NCBI RefSeq assembly: GCF_001625305.1
Contig: NW_017803157.1
Location: forward strand, 3,539,655-3,603,654
Source: Branchiostoma belcheri
Lineage: Eukaryota; Chordata; Leptocardii; Amphioxiformes; Branchiostomatidae
Direction: 5' to 3'
DNA length: 64,000 nucleotides
Positions 63,951 through 64,000 of the stretch are shown here, piece by piece. The translations under genes were made by a program, and so were the position numbers. The notes under the pieces were generated by a model. The model had not been told where the DNA came from, searched no databases, and was given only the letters and a program-made list of their open reading frames with translations. The first letter of the stretch is position 1. The number at the start of each line of letters is the position of its first letter.

Positions 63951-64000
63951 AAATCTGGGCTGGAAATACCACCTGTATGTGTAGGTTATTGCAGGTAAAA

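Larger units (their letters stand above)
61668..64000. other. Region after gene C
   Basis: Contains the gene C 3' UTR, a half copy of the CATGTTGATT element (62045-62150), a CpG-richer patch at 62150-62640 with GCAAAATGGCGTCCGACC (YY1-like) that may be a promoter or 5' exon, a large foldback element (62918-63603) and a short tandem repeat near the edge. No complete gene. Confidence 0.4.

Overview
The window looks like a piece of a cephalochordate (amphioxus, Branchiostoma) draft genome. This is inferred from intron-rich animal genes, a single deuterostome-like CaMKII gene, chitin-binding trypsin-like proteases, a very high density of short inverted-repeat elements and minisatellites, and a run of N (7333-7479). 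No species call can be proved from the sequence alone.

Region 1 (about 1-20,000, + strand) is the 3' half of a calcium/calmodulin-dependent protein kinase II gene. The kinase domain lies upstream of the window. Visible are the calmodulin-binding exon, a series of optional linker exons (Q-rich cassette, RQ-type cassette, KSLL exon with two possible donors, two tiny Ser-rich exons), and the five exons that encode the end of the linker and the complete association (hub) domain. Upstream of the calmodulin-binding exon is a candidate alternative first exon with a hydrophobic start, in the right splice phase to make an alpha-KAP-like kinase-less membrane anchor; a perfect MEF2 consensus lies 107 bases before its ATG. 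A dead Tc1 transposon sits inside another inverted-repeat element in the intron before the last exon.

Region 2 (about 23,000-61,800) is a cluster of three related secreted serine-protease genes. Gene A (minus, 33,742 to 23,347): signal peptide, linker, CBM14 chitin-binding domain, trypsin domain. Gene B (plus, 41,587 or 44,581 to 49,388): two competing signal-peptide exons, a CBM14 exon, a sushi domain, trypsin domain. Gene C (plus, 53,440 to 61,667): signal peptide, linker, CBM14, trypsin domain. All splice phases close and each model gives an intact reading frame (396, 395 or 433, and 409 residues) with His/Asp/Ser triad and Asp189. They are probably extracellular, chitin-directed proteases of mucosal or immune type; that role is inferred from domains only.

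The space between genes is packed with repeats: an inverted-repeat family with CTCCAAGCAGAT ends, TTA-flanked GGCCACACC elements, tRNA-headed SINEs, 3' ends of a non-LTR retrotransposon whose tail has grown into a 50-bp minisatellite, and several foldback palindromes.

The most striking pattern is that exon edges of all four genes have been copied, together with their splice sites, into the neighbouring intron ('echoes'): 3' splice sites are repeated upstream of the real exon and one 5' splice site is repeated downstream. In CaMKII one echo is in frame and could add 17 residues to the hub domain.
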